From positions 1 to 37,299 of the forward strand of contig URNG01000018.1 in NCBI GenBank assembly GCA_900549295.1: a stretch of DNA of 37,299 bases. The letters run 5' to 3'. The stretch is from an uncultured Rhodocyclaceae bacterium. GTDB taxonomy: Bacteria > Pseudomonadota > Gammaproteobacteria > Burkholderiales > Rhodocyclaceae. Numbering within the stretch: the stretch's first letter is position 1; each line of letters begins with the position of its first letter. Shown piece by piece: positions 15,078 through 22,282 of the stretch. Both the position numbers and the translations under genes were made by a program. Below the pieces are notes generated by a model, which searched no databases, was not told the origin of the DNA, and saw only the letters and a program-made list of their open reading frames with translations.

Positions 15078-15094
15078 AATGAAACAGAGCGCGC

Positions 15095-15122
15095 ATTATA
15101 GACGCTCTCAAAGCCTTGTCAA
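15095..15122 (-). promoter_or_regulatory. Sigma70 promoter of the tRNA operon
   Basis: On the minus strand, TTGACA (15117-15122) and TATAAT (15095-15100) are separated by 16 bp. Both hexamers are consensus and the first tRNA base is 18 bp downstream of the -10. A GC-rich stretch resembling a stringent discriminator (GCGCGCTC) follows the -10, as in stable-RNA promoters. Confidence 0.9.
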
Positions 15123-15155
15123 CAGCCGGATCGGCAAAATTTCCGGGCGGGGGCG

Positions 15156-15485
15156 TCAGGCCAGCGCCGCCAGAAATGCCTCGATCTGCCGCGCTCTTTC
15201 CCCGGCATCGAGGCGGTGCAGCTTCAGCAGCAGTTCGGCCACGTCGTCGTCCTCGCAGTACAGATAGGCGGGCGGCACGCCGAAGGCGGCGGCCAAGAGT
15301 TTCACCGTCGGCAGCGGCGGTTCATGCACGCCCAGTTCATAACGGCTGATCCGCGCTCGCGCGCTCGATTCCTCGATACCGATCGCCACGCCGACCTTTT
15401 CCTGCGACCAGCCAAGCCCAGTGCGCAGCAAGCGCATGCGGCGGCTGACGATGTGGGCGTCGGGGATGGCTGGGTGACGAGACAT
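15156..15485 (-). CDS. XRE-family transcriptional regulator
   Basis: A 109-aa protein with a Cro/CI-type helix-turn-helix at about 15-72: IVSRRMRLLRTGLGWSQEKVGVAIGIEESSARARISRYELG...PLPTVKLLAAAFGVPPAYLYCEDD. The C-terminal part is a short helix, LHRLDAGERARQIEAFLAAL. It is divergent from the small membrane-protein/Excalibur operon with a 78-bp gap holding an inverted repeat, so autoregulation and control of that operon are plausible. Confidence 0.88.
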   Translation of the reverse strand: MSRHPAIPDAHIVSRRMRLLRTGLGWSQEKVGVAIGIEESSARARISRYELGVHEPPLPTVKLLAAAFGVPPAYLYCEDDDVAELLLKLHRLDAGERARQIEAFLAALA

Positions 15486-15496
15486 GTTGCGAGTCT

Positions 15497-15524
15497 CGTG
15501 ACAAAGCCTTGTGCTGTTGTCACG
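15497..15524. promoter_or_regulatory. Inverted-repeat operator candidate
   Basis: Perfect 8-bp arms CGTGACAA (15497-15504) and TTGTCACG (15517-15524) with a 12-bp spacer, one repeat per two helical turns centre to centre. It sits between the divergent XRE regulator and the 70-aa membrane protein, the natural site for the regulator. Confidence 0.65.
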
Positions 15525-15563
15525 TAATTCGTTACCGTCGCGGCTTTATACGAGGAGAATGCA

Positions 15564-15776
15564 ATGCTGCTTTACGTCGGGCTTGCGGTGTGTATCGCGG
15601 GCGGGATCGGAACCCTGATCGCCGCATTCAAGACCAGCCTTTGGTGGGGGTTGGGCTGCCTGTTCATTGCGCCGGTATCGCTGGTTTTTCTGTTCATGCA
15701 CTGGGGCGTCGCCAAAAATCCGTTTTTCCTGCAACTGGCCGGTATCGGGATCATGCTTCTGGGCGGTGCGGCATGA
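15564..15776 (+). CDS. Small two-helix membrane protein
   Basis: A 70-aa hydrophobic protein with probable membrane spans at about 2-22 and 28-45, and a third hydrophobic stretch at about 55-68. The start ATG 15564 is preceded by AGGAG at good spacing. Its TGA overlaps the ATG of the Excalibur gene (ATGA at 15773-15776), so the two are co-translated. No family is recognised; it may be a membrane partner of the exported Excalibur protein. Confidence 0.75.
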   Translation: MLLYVGLAVCIAGGIGTLIAAFKTSLWWGLGCLFIAPVSLVFLFMHWGVAKNPFFLQLAGIGIMLLGGAA

Positions 15777-16066
15777 AAAATCTGCTGGCGCTCGCCTTCT
15801 TTGGCGCAATCCTCTGGTTCGGTTACGGGCAATACAAAGCCAAGCAAACCTTCATTGACACGCCGACACCTGCGGCATCCGGATATAAATCGCCTCGCGT
15901 GTATGAATCGATTTCTGCGTCGCCACGCTTCACCTGCGATGGGCGCACGCATTGTTCGCAGATGCGCTCATGCGAGGAAGCGACGTTCTTCCTCCGGAAC
16001 TGCCCGAATACCAAGATGGACGGCAACAACGACGGCGTTCCGTGCGAGCGGCAATGGTGCAGGTGA
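15773..16066 (+). CDS. Excalibur calcium-binding domain protein
   Basis: A 97-aa protein with an N-terminal signal anchor (MKNLLALAFFGAILWFGYG) and a C-terminal Excalibur domain: FTCDGRTHCSQM, SCEEATFFLRNCP, MDGNNDGVPCERQWC (about 56-97). The DxDxDG-like loop DGNNDGVPCE is the calcium-binding element, stabilised by the paired cysteines. Such proteins act in the periplasm or on the outside, often next to nuclease domains, but none is present here. It is translationally coupled to the upstream membrane protein. Confidence 0.88.
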   Translation: MKNLLALAFFGAILWFGYGQYKAKQTFIDTPTPAASGYKSPRVYESISASPRFTCDGRTHCSQMRSCEEATFFLRNCPNTKMDGNNDGVPCERQWCR

Positions 16067-16078
16067 GCGCGGCTCCGT

Positions 16079-17293
16079 TCAGGCCGCGACCGTCTGCCGG
16101 GCGAGCGGCGCTTCCCGGATCGGCAGATTGACCAATGCCGCGAAGGCGGCGAGTGCGATGTCGGCGTACCACATCCAGCTGAAATCGCCGAATTCCGCCA
16201 TTGCCAGCCCGCCCAGCCAGGCGCCGAGGAAGCCGCCGATCTGGTGGGAGAGCAGCGTCAGGCCGAACAGGGTGCCGAGGTAGCGGGTGCCGAACAGCTT
16301 GCCGACGATGGCGGCGGTGGGCGGTACGGTGGCGAGCCAGGTAAAGCCCAGGCCCGCCGCGAAAACGTAGAACGTCCAGTCGGTGCGCGGCAGCATCAGG
16401 TAGATCGCCACCAGCAGTGCGCGCGAGGCGTACATCGCGGCCAGGATGTATTTGCTGCGGTAACGGGAGATGCAGGCTCCGGCGTAGAGGCTGCCGAAAA
16501 CGTTGAACAGGCCGATGATGGCGAGCGACCAACTGGCGACCGAGGGCGGCAGGCCGCACAGATTGACTTCGCCGGGCAGGTGGGTGACGAGAAAGGCGAT
16601 GTGAAAGCCGCAGGTGAAGAAACCGGCGTGCAGCAATAGGTAGCTGCGGTCTTTCAGCGCGCTGGCGATGGCGTGGCGCAGGCCCTTGTCGCCTTCGTGT
16701 ACCGGGTGCGCCGCGGGCTGGCGGGCGGTCAGGCGAAAGACCAGGGGCAGGGTGGCGATTGCGGCGATCGCCATCGCCCACAGGCTGCCCATCCAGCCGA
16801 CGCCCTGGATCAGTTTCTGCGTGATCGGCGCAAAGATGAACTGCCCGAAGGAGCCGCCGGCATTGATGACGCCGGAAGCCGCGCCGCGTGATTCGAGCGG
16901 CAGGCGCTGCGCGGCGGCGCCGATCAGCACCGAGAAACTGCCCGCCCCGGAACCCATTGCTGCCAGCACGCCCAGCGTCAGCACCAGGCCGAAACCGCTG
17001 GCGACGAAGGGCGTCACGGCGCAGCCGATGGCCAGCACCAGCAAGGCCGAAACCAGCACCGGACGGGGGCCGTAGCGGTCGGCCAGCGCGCCGGTGATCG
17101 GCTGGATCGCACCCCAGGTGAATTGCCCGACCGCCAGCGCAAAGCTGATGGCGACCACGCCCAGGCCGGTGCTGTCGTCGATGGGCGCGATGAACAGACC
17201 GAAGGACTGGCGTATCCCCATGGTGACCATGAGGATGCCCGCGGCGGCCAGCGTAACCGCCCAGATGGCCGGGCTGTGCAGGGTTCGGAACAT
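16079..17293 (-). CDS. MFS transporter
   Basis: A 404-aa inner-membrane protein with about 12 membrane spans. It has the MFS loop 2-3 motif as GALADRYGPRPVLV (about 68-81) and a central cytoplasmic loop around residues 190-210. It resembles the monocarboxylate/oxalate-formate antiporter branch (start GIRQSFGLFIAPI; VIGAAAQRLPLESRGAASGVINAGGSFG type segments), but the substrate is not determinable. The ATG at 17293 is chosen; a GTG at 17323 is possible, yet TATAGT just ahead of it looks like a -10 box. It converges with the Excalibur operon, with a 12-bp gap. Confidence 0.87.
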   Translation of the reverse strand: MFRTLHSPAIWAVTLAAAGILMVTMGIRQSFGLFIAPIDDSTGLGVVAISFALAVGQFTWGAIQPITGALADRYGPRPVLVSALLVLAIGCAVTPFVASGFGLVLTLGVLAAMGSGAGSFSVLIGAAAQRLPLESRGAASGVINAGGSFGQFIFAPITQKLIQGVGWMGSLWAMAIAAIATLPLVFRLTARQPAAHPVHEGDKGLRHAIASALKDRSYLLLHAGFFTCGFHIAFLVTHLPGEVNLCGLPPSVASWSLAIIGLFNVFGSLYAGACISRYRSKYILAAMYASRALLVAIYLMLPRTDWTFYVFAAGLGFTWLATVPPTAAIVGKLFGTRYLGTLFGLTLLSHQIGGFLGAWLGGLAMAEFGDFSWMWYADIALAAFAALVNLPIREAPLARQTVAA

Positions 17294-17390
17294 GGGGGCG
17301 GGCGCAGAAAAAAGGGAGCGCACTATAACGCTGAAGCCGACCGGCGCAAAGCGCGGGCCGTGCGTGCGATGTTTTCGTGTTCCGCCCGGC

Positions 17391-18062
17391 TTATTCGGTC
17401 GTTTGCAGCGTCGTCAGGTAGGCGAGGACGTTCTGGATGTCGTCGGCGGAAAGCTCTTTCAGCACCGTGGCCTGCGGGTCGTCGTCCTCGTGCGGGCGTT
17501 CGGCGCGCAGGTAGATGTCGATCTGCTTCTTCAGATAATTGGTGTACTGGCCGGTGAGCATGGGAAAAAGGCCTCGCCCCATGCCCTGGCGGCCGTGGCA
17601 ACTGCCACACTTTTCCTGGTAAACGACGCCGCCCTTGGCGACATCGCCCGCCACGCGCGGGATGATCATCACCTTTTCCACCATGTTGAGCCGGGTCAGG
17701 GCGTCCTCGTCGCCCTTGAACTCAGGCATCTTGGTCGAAAGCTGCACCGTGGCGAGCCAGTCGGACAGGAGTTTCATGTCCTCCTCCGGCAATTCACGCT
17801 CCTTGGTGTAAGGAATCATCGGGATATTCACCCGGTGCTGGCTCTGGAAGTTTTTCAACTGCTCATACAGATAGCGCGCGTGCTGCCCGGCGATGCGCGG
17901 GTATTCGCCTTTCTTGCCGCCCGCGCCGAATTCGCCGTGACAGGCGGCGCAGGGGCCGTAGATTTCCCTGGCTTTTTCGACGTCGATTTTCGTTGCCGTT
18001 TCCGCCGCCAGCAGGCTGCCGGAAAATGCCATGAAGAATGCCAATGCCTTGATTTTTTTCAT
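17391..18062 (-). CDS. Di-haem cytochrome c4-type protein
   Basis: A 223-aa periplasmic protein with a signal peptide (about 1-20, cleavage near LLAAE) and two class I cytochrome c domains. Haem sites are CAACH (38-42) and CGSCH (152-156); likely axial methionines lie at MIPYTK (about 82) and FPMLTGQ (168). The internal duplication RIAGQHARYLYEQLKNF / MLTGQYTNYLKKQIDIY is characteristic of cytochrome c4. It probably passes electrons from the bc1 complex to a terminal oxidase or reductase. Monocistronic; minus-strand MFS gene lies 98 bp downstream. Confidence 0.9.
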   Translation of the reverse strand: MKKIKALAFFMAFSGSLLAAETATKIDVEKAREIYGPCAACHGEFGAGGKKGEYPRIAGQHARYLYEQLKNFQSQHRVNIPMIPYTKERELPEEDMKLLSDWLATVQLSTKMPEFKGDEDALTRLNMVEKVMIIPRVAGDVAKGGVVYQEKCGSCHGRQGMGRGLFPMLTGQYTNYLKKQIDIYLRAERPHEDDDPQATVLKELSADDIQNVLAYLTTLQTTE

Positions 18063-18267
18063 GAAACACCCGATTGAGATTTTCGCGGATTATAGCGACG
18101 CGCTCCGGGTGCCTCGCATGATTTCAATCAAAAACCCGCTCGTCGCGCGGCAGACAATCCGTTGGCGCGTTTTGCACGTTTGCTGGCGCTTCTTGCGCTT
18201 TGCGCCGCTTGCCACGCAGCCTATCATTAGCCGCTCATACACAACCCACTGACGACAGGAGAACGAA

Positions 18268-18729
18268 ATGCCCGCCTTTCAGGACTACTACCCGGAAAAC
18301 GTTGCCCACTGCTACGGCTGCGGCAAGTCGAACCCGGACGGCCACCAGATCAAGACCTACTGGGACGGCGACGAAACCGTCACCCGTTACATCCCGCGCC
18401 CGGAACACACGGCCATTCCCGGCTACGTGTACGGTGGGCTGCTCGCCTCGCTGATCGACTGCCACAGCACCGGCACTGCCGCCGCCGCCATGTACCGCGC
18501 CGAGAACCGCAGCATGGACAGCGAGCCGCCGTTCCGCTTCGTTACCGCTTCTCTGCACGTCGATTACCTGAAACCGACGCCGCTCGGCCCGGAACTGGAG
18601 ATTCGCGGCAAGGTGAAGGAAATCCGCGGCCGCAAGGTGATCGTCGAGGCCACCGTCTATGCCGAAGGCGTCGCCACCGCGCGCGGCGAGGTGGTCGCCG
18701 CACAGATGCCGCCCACCTTCCTCGGCTGA
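18268..18729 (+). CDS. PaaI-family hotdog thioesterase
   Basis: A 153-aa protein of the hotdog acyl-CoA thioesterase superfamily. It opens with HCYGCGKSNPDGHQIK, a cysteine-containing N-terminal segment seen in one branch of PaaI-like proteins. It has PGYVYGGLLASLIDCHSTGTA (about 51-71, the hotdog helix with the catalytic acidic residue Asp64) and VDYLKPTPLGPELEIRGKVKEIRGRKVIVEATVYAEG. It probably hydrolyses acyl- or aryl-CoA; the substrate is unknown. The ribosome site is AGGAG 7 nt before ATG. Confidence 0.87.
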   Translation: MPAFQDYYPENVAHCYGCGKSNPDGHQIKTYWDGDETVTRYIPRPEHTAIPGYVYGGLLASLIDCHSTGTAAAAMYRAENRSMDSEPPFRFVTASLHVDYLKPTPLGPELEIRGKVKEIRGRKVIVEATVYAEGVATARGEVVAAQMPPTFLG

Positions 18730-18796
18730 TCGTCTGCCGGGGGGCAGCGGCTTGCCGGTTTTTGCCTGAGCATGATCGGGAAAAACAGAGAAACTA

Positions 18797-18825
18797 TTGG
18801 CAAGCCCTGCTTTCCCCCGTAGAAT
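18797..18825 (+). promoter_or_regulatory. Promoter of the tRNA-Leu pair
   Basis: TTGGCA (18797-18802) and TAGAAT (18820-18825) with a 17-bp spacer, followed by a GC-rich discriminator GCGCGCC. The first tRNA begins 18 bp after the -10. Confidence 0.8.
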
Positions 18826-18843
18826 GCGCGCCTTTCGACGCCT

Positions 18844-18928
<85 letters not shown>

Positions 18929-18961
18929 GGCACTTTATCCGTGCCGCCGCCGTCGAAAGCT

Positions 18962-19046
18962 GCTCTGGTGGTGAAATTGGTAGACACGCTATCTTGAGGG
19001 GGTAGTGCCGCGAGGCATGCGAGTTCGAGTCTCGCCCAGAGCACCA
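18962..19046 (+). tRNA. tRNA-Leu(GAG), attachment site of Element B
   Basis: An 85-nt class II tRNA: acceptor GCTCTGG/CCAGAGC, anticodon loop with GAG, long variable arm, T-loop TTCGAGT and CCA at 19044-19046. The integrase gene of Element B starts 164 bp downstream, and a degenerate copy of the last 25 bases lies at 35814-35837. Confidence 0.95.
19022..19046 (+). other. attL of Element B (tRNA-Leu 3' end)
   Basis: The T-loop/acceptor segment AGTTCGA...CGCCCAGAGCACCA of tRNA-Leu(GAG). The corresponding segment at 35814-35837 reads AGTTCGA...CGCCCAGGCACCA, identical over both ends except for one missing base and a few changes in the middle. Confidence 0.7.
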
Positions 19047-19070
19047 CAGGGCATTCCGAGGTAGTCCGCA

Positions 19071-19116
19071 AAAGGCCGCAAACCCCAGAAATTACAAGGG
19101 TTTCGGCCTTTTTTGT
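19071..19116 (+). terminator. Terminator inside the left end of Element B
   Basis: AAAGGCC..AAACCC pairs with GGGTTTCGGCC, followed by six T; it ends the tRNA-Leu transcript and insulates int. A closely similar hairpin ending in the same TTTTTTGTTGCC lies at 35860-35902, beyond attR. Confidence 0.8.
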
Positions 19117-19159
19117 TGCCGATACGTTCCGCATTTGTCCGTTGTGATCCGCAAAAATT

Positions 19160-19208
19160 GGGGGTACATTTGGGGGTATATCCAGATACCCCCACAGGAG
19201 ATACCCCC
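19160..19208. promoter_or_regulatory. GGGGGTA integrase arm sites over the int leader
   Basis: GGGGGTA at 19160-19166 and 19172-19178, inverted TACCCCC at 19187-19193 and 19202-19208. The first pair is spaced 12 bp. The last copy lies between the ribosome site (AGGAG, 19196-19200) and the int ATG at 19211, so bound integrase would block its own expression. Confidence 0.7.
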
Positions 19209-19210
19209 AA

Positions 19211-20422
19211 ATGCCTTTGACCGACGTTGTAGTGCGGAGCACGAAGCCCGGCGAAAAGCCGATGAAGCTGGCAGACGGGGGCGGGCTGTTCCTGCTCGTT
19301 ACTCCGGCGGGCGGGAAATACTGGCGGATGAAGTACCGCTTCAACGGCAAGGAAAAACTGCTGGCGCTGGGGGTATATCCCGATGTTTCACTGGGCGATG
19401 CCAGAGCGCGGCGAGACGAAGCAAAAAAGCTGCTGGCCAATGGAGCCGATCCCGGGCAAGTGAAGCAAGCGCAAAAGGCGGTTTCTGCCGAGCGTGCCGA
19501 AAACAGCTATGAGGTGATCTGTCGGGAGTGGCTGAAAAACAAAGGGCAGGTGATCGAGCCTGCGCAGTGTGCCAAGAAGCTGGCGCGGCATGTGAAGGAC
19601 GTTTTCCCCTGGCTGGGTGGCAGACCCATTGCCGAAATCACCGCCCCCGAAATCCTCACCGTGCTACGGCGGATTGATGGCCGGGGGGCGCGATACACCG
19701 CTCACAAGGTACGCGCCGAAATCAGCGAGTGCATGCGTTTTGCCATTGCCACTGGCCGTGCTGAACGTGACCCCTGCCCTGACCTGAAAGGCGCGATCCC
19801 CGCCCCCAAGACTGAACACATGCCGAGCATCACCAGCCCGGCAGAGGTGGGCGAATTGCTGCGGGCAATCGACGGCTTCAAGGGCACCTACCCAGTGCAA
19901 TGCGCCCTGTGGCTGGCCCCAATGCTCTTTGTCCGGCCCGGCGAGCTGCGCAAGGCCCAATGGGCTGACATTGATCTTGACCGGGCGGAATGGCGCTACC
20001 TGGTGACCAAGACCAAAACGCCCCACCTTGTACCCCTGGCACGGCAAGCGGTGGAGATATTGCGCGATCTGCACAAGCTGACCGGGGGCGGGCAATACGT
20101 TTTCCCCGGACGCGATCCGCAAAAGCCCATGAGCGATGCGGCAATCAATGCAGCCCTGCGCAGGATGGGGTACGACACCAAGGCAGAAATCACCGGCCAC
20201 GGCTTCCGGGCGATGGCGCGCACCATCCTGCACGAAGAGTTGCACCAGAAGCCGGAAGTAATCGAGCACCAGCTAGCGCACTCGGTGGCTGACGCCCTTG
20301 GCACGGCCTACAACCGGACGCGCTTTATCAAGGAGCGCACGGCGATGATGGGGCTATGGGCTGACTACTTGGACAAGCTGAAACAGGGGGCGGACGTGGT
20401 GCCACTGCGTGGCGCAGCGTAG
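19211..20422 (+). CDS. DUF4102/P4-type tyrosine integrase
   Basis: A 403-aa integrase: N-terminal DUF4102 arm-binding domain (about 1-90, MPLTDVVVRSTKPGEKPMKLADGGGLFL), a core-binding domain (about 98-185), and the catalytic domain with Arg242 (FVRPGELR), His330-x-x-Arg333 (HGFRAMART), His357 (QLAHS) and nucleophile Tyr367 (AYNRTRF). This type recombines at the 3' ends of tRNA genes, matching its place directly after tRNA-Leu(GAG). AGGAG lies 10 nt before the ATG. The gene is intact and unrelated in detail to the Element A integrase, so the two elements are independent. Confidence 0.95.
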   Translation: MPLTDVVVRSTKPGEKPMKLADGGGLFLLVTPAGGKYWRMKYRFNGKEKLLALGVYPDVSLGDARARRDEAKKLLANGADPGQVKQAQKAVSAERAENSYEVICREWLKNKGQVIEPAQCAKKLARHVKDVFPWLGGRPIAEITAPEILTVLRRIDGRGARYTAHKVRAEISECMRFAIATGRAERDPCPDLKGAIPAPKTEHMPSITSPAEVGELLRAIDGFKGTYPVQCALWLAPMLFVRPGELRKAQWADIDLDRAEWRYLVTKTKTPHLVPLARQAVEILRDLHKLTGGGQYVFPGRDPQKPMSDAAINAALRRMGYDTKAEITGHGFRAMARTILHEELHQKPEVIEHQLAHSVADALGTAYNRTRFIKERTAMMGLWADYLDKLKQGADVVPLRGAA

Positions 20423-20532
20423 GACATACCAGCGAGTTTTGCCGCACCTACTCCGACGGGAGGAAAACCGGGAAACCCTTGCCCGGCTGGTGCGGCATCT
20501 GATTCAAGGGGGATGCGTGAAAGGGGCGCAAC

Positions 20533-21240
20533 ATGGCCATACATGGGCGTGAACGCTGCAATGTAGCGATGGCGTTATCCCGTCAATGGGATGACCTGAT
20601 GGACGAGTTGGCCGCAGAATCTGAATCAATGGGATTGGATATTAAAGATGCGGTAGGAATAGGAATGTGGAGCAGGCTGCACCTTCTTGAAAGAATCGAA
20701 GAGGGGATGGGCTATCTCACGGACGATGACAGCGACCTGTTGTACGAAGAGGGTAAATTTTTCGACAACGGCCAGTTTATTTATCGCGACGACATTGCAA
20801 CAACGCTAAGTGCCGGGCTTATTGACACGGCAAAAGCATGGCACGCATCAAGCTATAAAAAGCGGTGGGTTGCATTCGGCATTCATTCATGGGTGCATGT
20901 CAGTACAGGTTTTGCTGACGAAGCCGAGTCTGTATTTTTGTTCCGTGAGGTCAACCGCATACTAGGCTGGCTGGACTGCTGCGGCGGTGAGACGGGTAGA
21001 AAATTACCATCCGAGTTTGCTGCACTTGGCAGGCGCGGTGCACAAAAGCGCCATGCACCAATGGCGACGCTGCGAGAATGGGCAGTTGAAAAATACAAGG
21101 CTGGCGAATGGAAATCTGCCAATCAAGCGGCCCACGCATTGAAAGAATCCGTGATCGAGCATGGCCGTGGAATTGGGGCGCACCTTTCCGAAGAGAATGC
21201 GCAACGCACGATAGCGGAGTGGTTTCGGATGTCCGTCTAG
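20533..21240 (+). CDS. Hypothetical protein downstream of integrase
   Basis: A 235-aa soluble protein, not recognised. Residues 1-150 are mixed and acidic. The C-terminal third (LGRRGAQKRHAPMATLREWAVEKYKAGEWKSANQAAHALKESVIEHGRGIGAHLSEENAQ) is a basic helical segment of the kind seen at the ends of phage and plasmid DNA-binding proteins. It follows int by 110 bp; the ATG is preceded by AAGGGG. Its stop lies at the edge of a cluster of inverted repeats. The role is unknown. Confidence 0.7.
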   Translation: MAIHGRERCNVAMALSRQWDDLMDELAAESESMGLDIKDAVGIGMWSRLHLLERIEEGMGYLTDDDSDLLYEEGKFFDNGQFIYRDDIATTLSAGLIDTAKAWHASSYKKRWVAFGIHSWVHVSTGFADEAESVFLFREVNRILGWLDCCGGETGRKLPSEFAALGRRGAQKRHAPMATLREWAVEKYKAGEWKSANQAAHALKESVIEHGRGIGAHLSEENAQRTIAEWFRMSV

Positions 21241-21292
21241 CCGCTAGACAGACACGTCAAGCGGCTACACAGACACGCCTAGCCGCTTGACG
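21235..21292. repeat. Nested inverted repeats, putative operator or cis site
   Basis: GTCTAG-CCG-CTAGAC at 21235-21249 overlaps the stop of the preceding gene. It is followed by perfect 13-bp arms CGTCAAGCGGCTA (21255-21267) and TAGCCGCTTGACG (21280-21292) with a 12-bp spacer. The block TAGCCGCT or its complement occurs three times. There is no T-run, so it is unlikely to be a simple terminator. It lies 80 bp before the first AlpA-like gene. Confidence 0.65.
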
Positions 21293-21371
21293 GTACAGAC
21301 TTGGCGGGGTTGTGACAATTTAATGCGAAGCCATGCCAGTACGTTCTGGCGAATGCTACGGAGCAGCAAAC

Positions 21372-21608
21372 ATGGCCGCACAAACCAAAACCCCACTGAC
21401 GATCATCAGCCGCAAACAGGTAGAAGCCCGGACGAGGCTTTCACGTTCCAGCATTTACGCCCGCATTCGGGAAAACCCCAAGAGGCCGGGTGACTACGAC
21501 CCGACATTCCCCAAGCCCATTGCTGTTGGCATTCGTGCCGTCGGCTGGATCGAGGCTGAAATAGATGCGTGGCTTACCGCCCAAGTCGAGAAAAGCCGCA
21601 AGGCTTGA
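21372..21608 (+). CDS. AlpA-family regulator/excisionase 1
   Basis: A 78-aa protein with the AlpA winged-helix pattern: LTIISRKQVEARTRLSRSSIYARIRE, then DPTFPKPIAVGIRAVGWIEAEIDAWL. FPKPI..G.RAVGW is the AlpA signature and the last helix is EIDAWLTAQ. The start at 21372 is chosen because GGAG lies about 9 nt upstream; a longer open frame from 21333 lacks a site. It probably controls excision or the replication operon. Confidence 0.85.
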   Translation: MAAQTKTPLTIISRKQVEARTRLSRSSIYARIRENPKRPGDYDPTFPKPIAVGIRAVGWIEAEIDAWLTAQVEKSRKA

Positions 21609-21619
21609 GGGGGCGTGCC

Positions 21620-21802
21620 ATGACCAAAAACAACGAGGGTTCCTGCGCCAATTGGTGCTTTTCGAGAAAAGCGCTATCACCAAAACCAAACCCTACGAGG
21701 CGGATTTTCGCGTCTGACCGGTATAGGGTTTTGATTTGGCACGCAGACGAACGATTCTGTTCTCACCCGTCCATTACGGACTACTTGAGGACAATTTCAT
21801 GA
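21620..21802 (+). CDS. Small hypothetical protein between the AlpA-like genes
   Basis: A 60-aa basic protein from ATG 21620, with GAGGGGG 7 nt upstream. Its TGA overlaps the ATG of the second AlpA-like gene (ATGA at 21799-21802), supporting translation. No family recognised. A competing frame in the same DNA also reads like protein (QLVLFEKSAITKTKPYEADF, ending near 21718) but has no start, which could mean a decayed gene lies beneath. Confidence 0.45.
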   Translation: MTKNNEGSCANWCFSRKALSPKPNPTRRIFASDRYRVLIWHADERFCSHPSITDYLRTIS

Positions 21803-22008
21803 GTCAAATTCCTGAAACCGGATTTCTCCGAATCGGCCAAATCATCGGCGACCGCAAGCGCGGCATCGTGCCATTGATTCCGATTAGCAAGACAGCGTGG
21901 TGGGACGGCGTGAACGCCGGAAAATTTCCAAAGCCCGTCAAACTCGGCCCAAAAACCACAGTCTGGAAAGCATCGGACATCCGAGACTACATCTCCGCTG
22001 CTGGATGA
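21799..22008 (+). CDS. AlpA-like DNA-binding protein 2
   Basis: A 69-aa protein of the AlpA/MerR-like type: GFLRIGQIIGDRKRGIVPLIPISKTAWWDGVNAGKFPKPVKLGPKTTVWKASDIRDYI. GKFPKPVKLGP..TVW matches the AlpA wing, and SDIRDYI the closing helix. The ATG overlaps the previous stop; GAGG lies about 8 nt upstream. Two AlpA-like proteins in one element may divide excision and transcription control. Confidence 0.82.
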   Translation: MSQIPETGFLRIGQIIGDRKRGIVPLIPISKTAWWDGVNAGKFPKPVKLGPKTTVWKASDIRDYISAAG

Positions 22009-22096
22009 GGTGGGCCATGCTCGCCGCAACAATTGGCTATACGCCAAACTCATTTAACTGGCGCAGGAGTGCCGCACTACTCATAGGAGTGCGCAC

Positions 22097-22279
22097 ATGC
22101 AAGGCCAAAAGAAAAAACCAGTTGGCTTGGGTTCAACGTCACAAATTCGCCGCCGATTTGGCCGAGGATTTGCCGGGTATTACGCCGCAAAATATGCCTG
22201 GTTCGATGAAAACCCGAGGGCGACTCAGGCCCAGATTGACAAAGCCATGCGCTTTATCGCGCAAGCAACAGGGGTTTAA
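22097..22279 (+). CDS. Small basic protein, 60 aa
   Basis: A 60-aa basic protein beginning MQGQKKKPVGLG, with a helical second half (YYAAKYAWFDENPRATQAQIDKAMRFIAQATGV). The ribosome site AGGAG lies 7 nt before the ATG. It ends 3 bp before the replication initiator gene, so it belongs to that operon. An overlapping frame is also open but has no ribosome site. Unknown function; a DNA-binding accessory is conceivable. Confidence 0.6.
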   Translation: MQGQKKKPVGLGSTSQIRRRFGRGFAGYYAAKYAWFDENPRATQAQIDKAMRFIAQATGV

Positions 22280-22282
22280 GTT

